Part shown: positions 62,866 through 64,000 of the stretch, one piece after another | Numbering within the stretch: the first letter of the stretch is position 1 | How the letters are laid out: every line of letters starts with the position of its first letter | From: Azospirillum sp. OGB3 | GTDB taxonomy: Bacteria > Pseudomonadota > Alphaproteobacteria > Azospirillales > Azospirillaceae | DNA: 64,000 nt | Assembly: GCF_014192915.1 (NCBI RefSeq) | Contig: NZ_JACHYN010000007.1 | Coordinates: 186,001 to 250,000 of the forward strand | Direction of reading: 5' to 3' | The notes under the pieces: generated by a model | The model's input: only the letters and a program-made list of their open reading frames with translations | Database searches by the model: none | Told to the model about the DNA's origin: nothing | Program-made: the position numbers and the translations under genes

Positions 62866-64000
62866 TCAGAACTTGAACACCGCCTCCATCCCGACGAAGT
62901 GGATCGTCTTCGCGGGGCCGGCGTCCTGGAGGAAGGAGCCGGGCCGGAACAGGGAGTAGGACAACAGCCCCTCGACCGTGCGCCCGGCAGCGTAGGACAG
63001 CACAAGCTCCCCCTGCGTGCCGATGTAACGCGACCGCGACCCGGCACCGGAGCGGAGCAGGGTCCCGGACAGGTCGTAGACACCGTCCTCCAGACTCATC
63101 CGCCAATAGGCGATGGCCGAGGCGGAGAGGCTGAAGTCGTCCGACAGCGCCACATCCACGGAGGGATGCAGGTTCATCAGGTTCAGCGGCCCGACCGGAG
63201 TCAATTCCCCGAAATACTTCGCGCGGGGGAAGAGGGGGTTGAAGGTGCCGAGCCGCCCGTCGCCGGGATCGCGGTCGCCGCTGGCGATGTTGGCCTTCAG
63301 CCCGAGCCGCGGGCGCAGCGGGACGTTTTCCCAGCGGTGGCCGGTGTCGCTGGCGACCGACCAGGCGGCGATGGTTTCACCGTCGATGCGGCCGGTCTGG
63401 AGCATGGCCTCCCAGTTCCAATCCCAGCCGTCGGCCTTTCCGAACAGGCGGGTGCCCAGCGTGTGCCGCTCCTCCCGTCCCTGCCCGCCCTCGAACGACG
63501 CCGCCCGGTTGCCGTAGCCGATGTAGTAGGCGCCCAATCCCGTGCCCCGGCCCGACCCCGCGCCGCGCGTGGCGTACAGCCCCCAGGTGGAATGCCCGCC
63601 GTCGCGCCGGTCGTCGAACAGGTCCGGCGCCGCGCGGACCGGGCGTCCGAGGAAGCCGTCCACCCGCCAGGGACCGGCGGTCGCGATGCCCGTCACCGCG
63701 TCAAAGGCGCGCGGCACGTTGGCGCCATAGCGCAAGCTGATCAGCCGCTCCGACCCGTAGGCGAGCATCTGGCGCCCCGCCCGCAGCGTGCCCTGCGCGT
63801 CCCCCAGCGGGACGGACAGGTCGGCGAAGCCCTGCAGCAGGTCGGCGCGATCGACGTCCGGCGCCCCCTCCGGCCCGAGCTTGCCAGCCGAGCCGGCCAT
63901 GATCAGTTGCCCGAAGACGCGCAGGGCCGGGCCGGCGCGCAGGTCGGCGTAAGGCAGCAGGCGCCACAGGCCGTAGGAGTCGTTTCTCGGCTCGTCCTGC
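62866..64000 (-). CDS. Alginate-export (AlgE-like) outer membrane porin, partial
   Basis: The 5-prime end lies beyond the window; 378 codons are visible. Beta-strand repeats with aromatic girdle residues, charged turns and the final GMEAVFKF (C-terminal Phe) mark an outer-membrane beta barrel. The RAGRQMLAYGSERLISLRYGANVPRAFDAV region is typical of alginate-export family proteins (PF13372-like). It would let a polysaccharide or anionic solute cross the outer membrane. Confidence 0.7.
   Translation of the reverse strand, partial: QDEPRNDSYGLWRLLPYADLRAGPALRVFGQLIMAGSAGKLGPEGAPDVDRADLLQGFADLSVPLGDAQGTLRAGRQMLAYGSERLISLRYGANVPRAFDAVTGIATAGPWRVDGFLGRPVRAAPDLFDDRRDGGHSTWGLYATRGAGSGRGTGLGAYYIGYGNRAASFEGGQGREERHTLGTRLFGKADGWDWNWEAMLQTGRIDGETIAAWSVASDTGHRWENVPLRPRLGLKANIASGDRDPGDGRLGTFNPLFPRAKYFGELTPVGPLNLMNLHPSVDVALSDDFSLSASAIAYWRMSLEDGVYDLSGTLLRSGAGSRSRYIGTQGELVLSYAAGRTVEGLLSYSLFRPGSFLQDAGPAKTIHFVGMEAVFKF

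Overview
The window is GC-rich chromosomal DNA, densely packed, with small intergenic gaps. It looks like an alphaproteobacterium of the Azospirillum type (Rhodospirillales). The pointers are an AcnB-type aconitase, IspE, a Nudix-related NAD regulator, several RHH_4 ribbon-helix-helix proteins, many two-component kinases and GC-rich palindromic intergenic repeats. The genus is an inference from gene content and style, since no marker such as 16S rRNA is present. I see no IS element, prophage, integrase, CRISPR array or rRNA operon. The region reads as vertically inherited core and lineage-specific genes.

Layout. 0-3.4 kb: LivF-type ABC ATPase, TauE/SafE exporter and acyl-CoA synthetase (all minus). 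3.5-9.4 kb: glycine-zipper lipoprotein, then a glycosylation group (SPINDLY/OGT-type TPR transferase, TPR plus glycosyltransferase, GT2). 9.6-18.4 kb: TRAP binding protein, an isolated HypD, SH3 protein, M1 peptidase, ChaC-like protein, DUF2125 protein and M16 peptidase. 18.5-21.8 kb: a PspA / DUF350 / DUF2491 membrane-stress operon resembling E. coli yjfJKL, preceded by a tiny TubC-docking-like gene and a striking operator-like array. 22.2-24.8 kb: acnB. 25-28.6 kb: AraC regulator with an Fsr-like MFS pump, then flavodoxin plus DUF2023 behind a Fur box. 28.6-32.7 kb: P-loop kinase, RraA, NAD regulator, and a phosphate pair (DUF47/PhoU-like plus Pit). 32.8-36.3 kb: tRNA-Gly and a cyclase/ATPase/TPR signalling protein.

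36.3-40.6 kb is the most unusual stretch. A YcaO and TfuA pair is preceded by a 64-residue peptide gene and flanked by two paralogous RHH repressor-like genes and a Crp-family regulator. The shared control region carries a 32-bp near-perfect palindrome. This is a candidate peptide- or protein-thioamidation locus. 40.8-48.3 kb: histidine kinase with response regulator, sugar epimerase, Na/Pi cotransporter with a probable non-ATG start, and EamA/LysR. 48.4-51.6 kb: glycine-zipper protein, ispE, and tyrS. tyrS has a 16-codon leader peptide with tandem Tyr codons that appears to be leaderless, and a helix that hides the tyrS Shine-Dalgarno sequence: a candidate tyrosine attenuator. 51.6-64 kb: hybrid kinase, Tat-exported beta-carbonic-anhydrase-like protein, D-tartrate dehydratase with LysR and GST, MBL hydrolase, tRNA-Asn/tRNA-Asp, an EF-hand protein and an AlgE-like porin cut by the window edge.

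Functional assignments come from reading motifs and family resemblance only. No database search was run.
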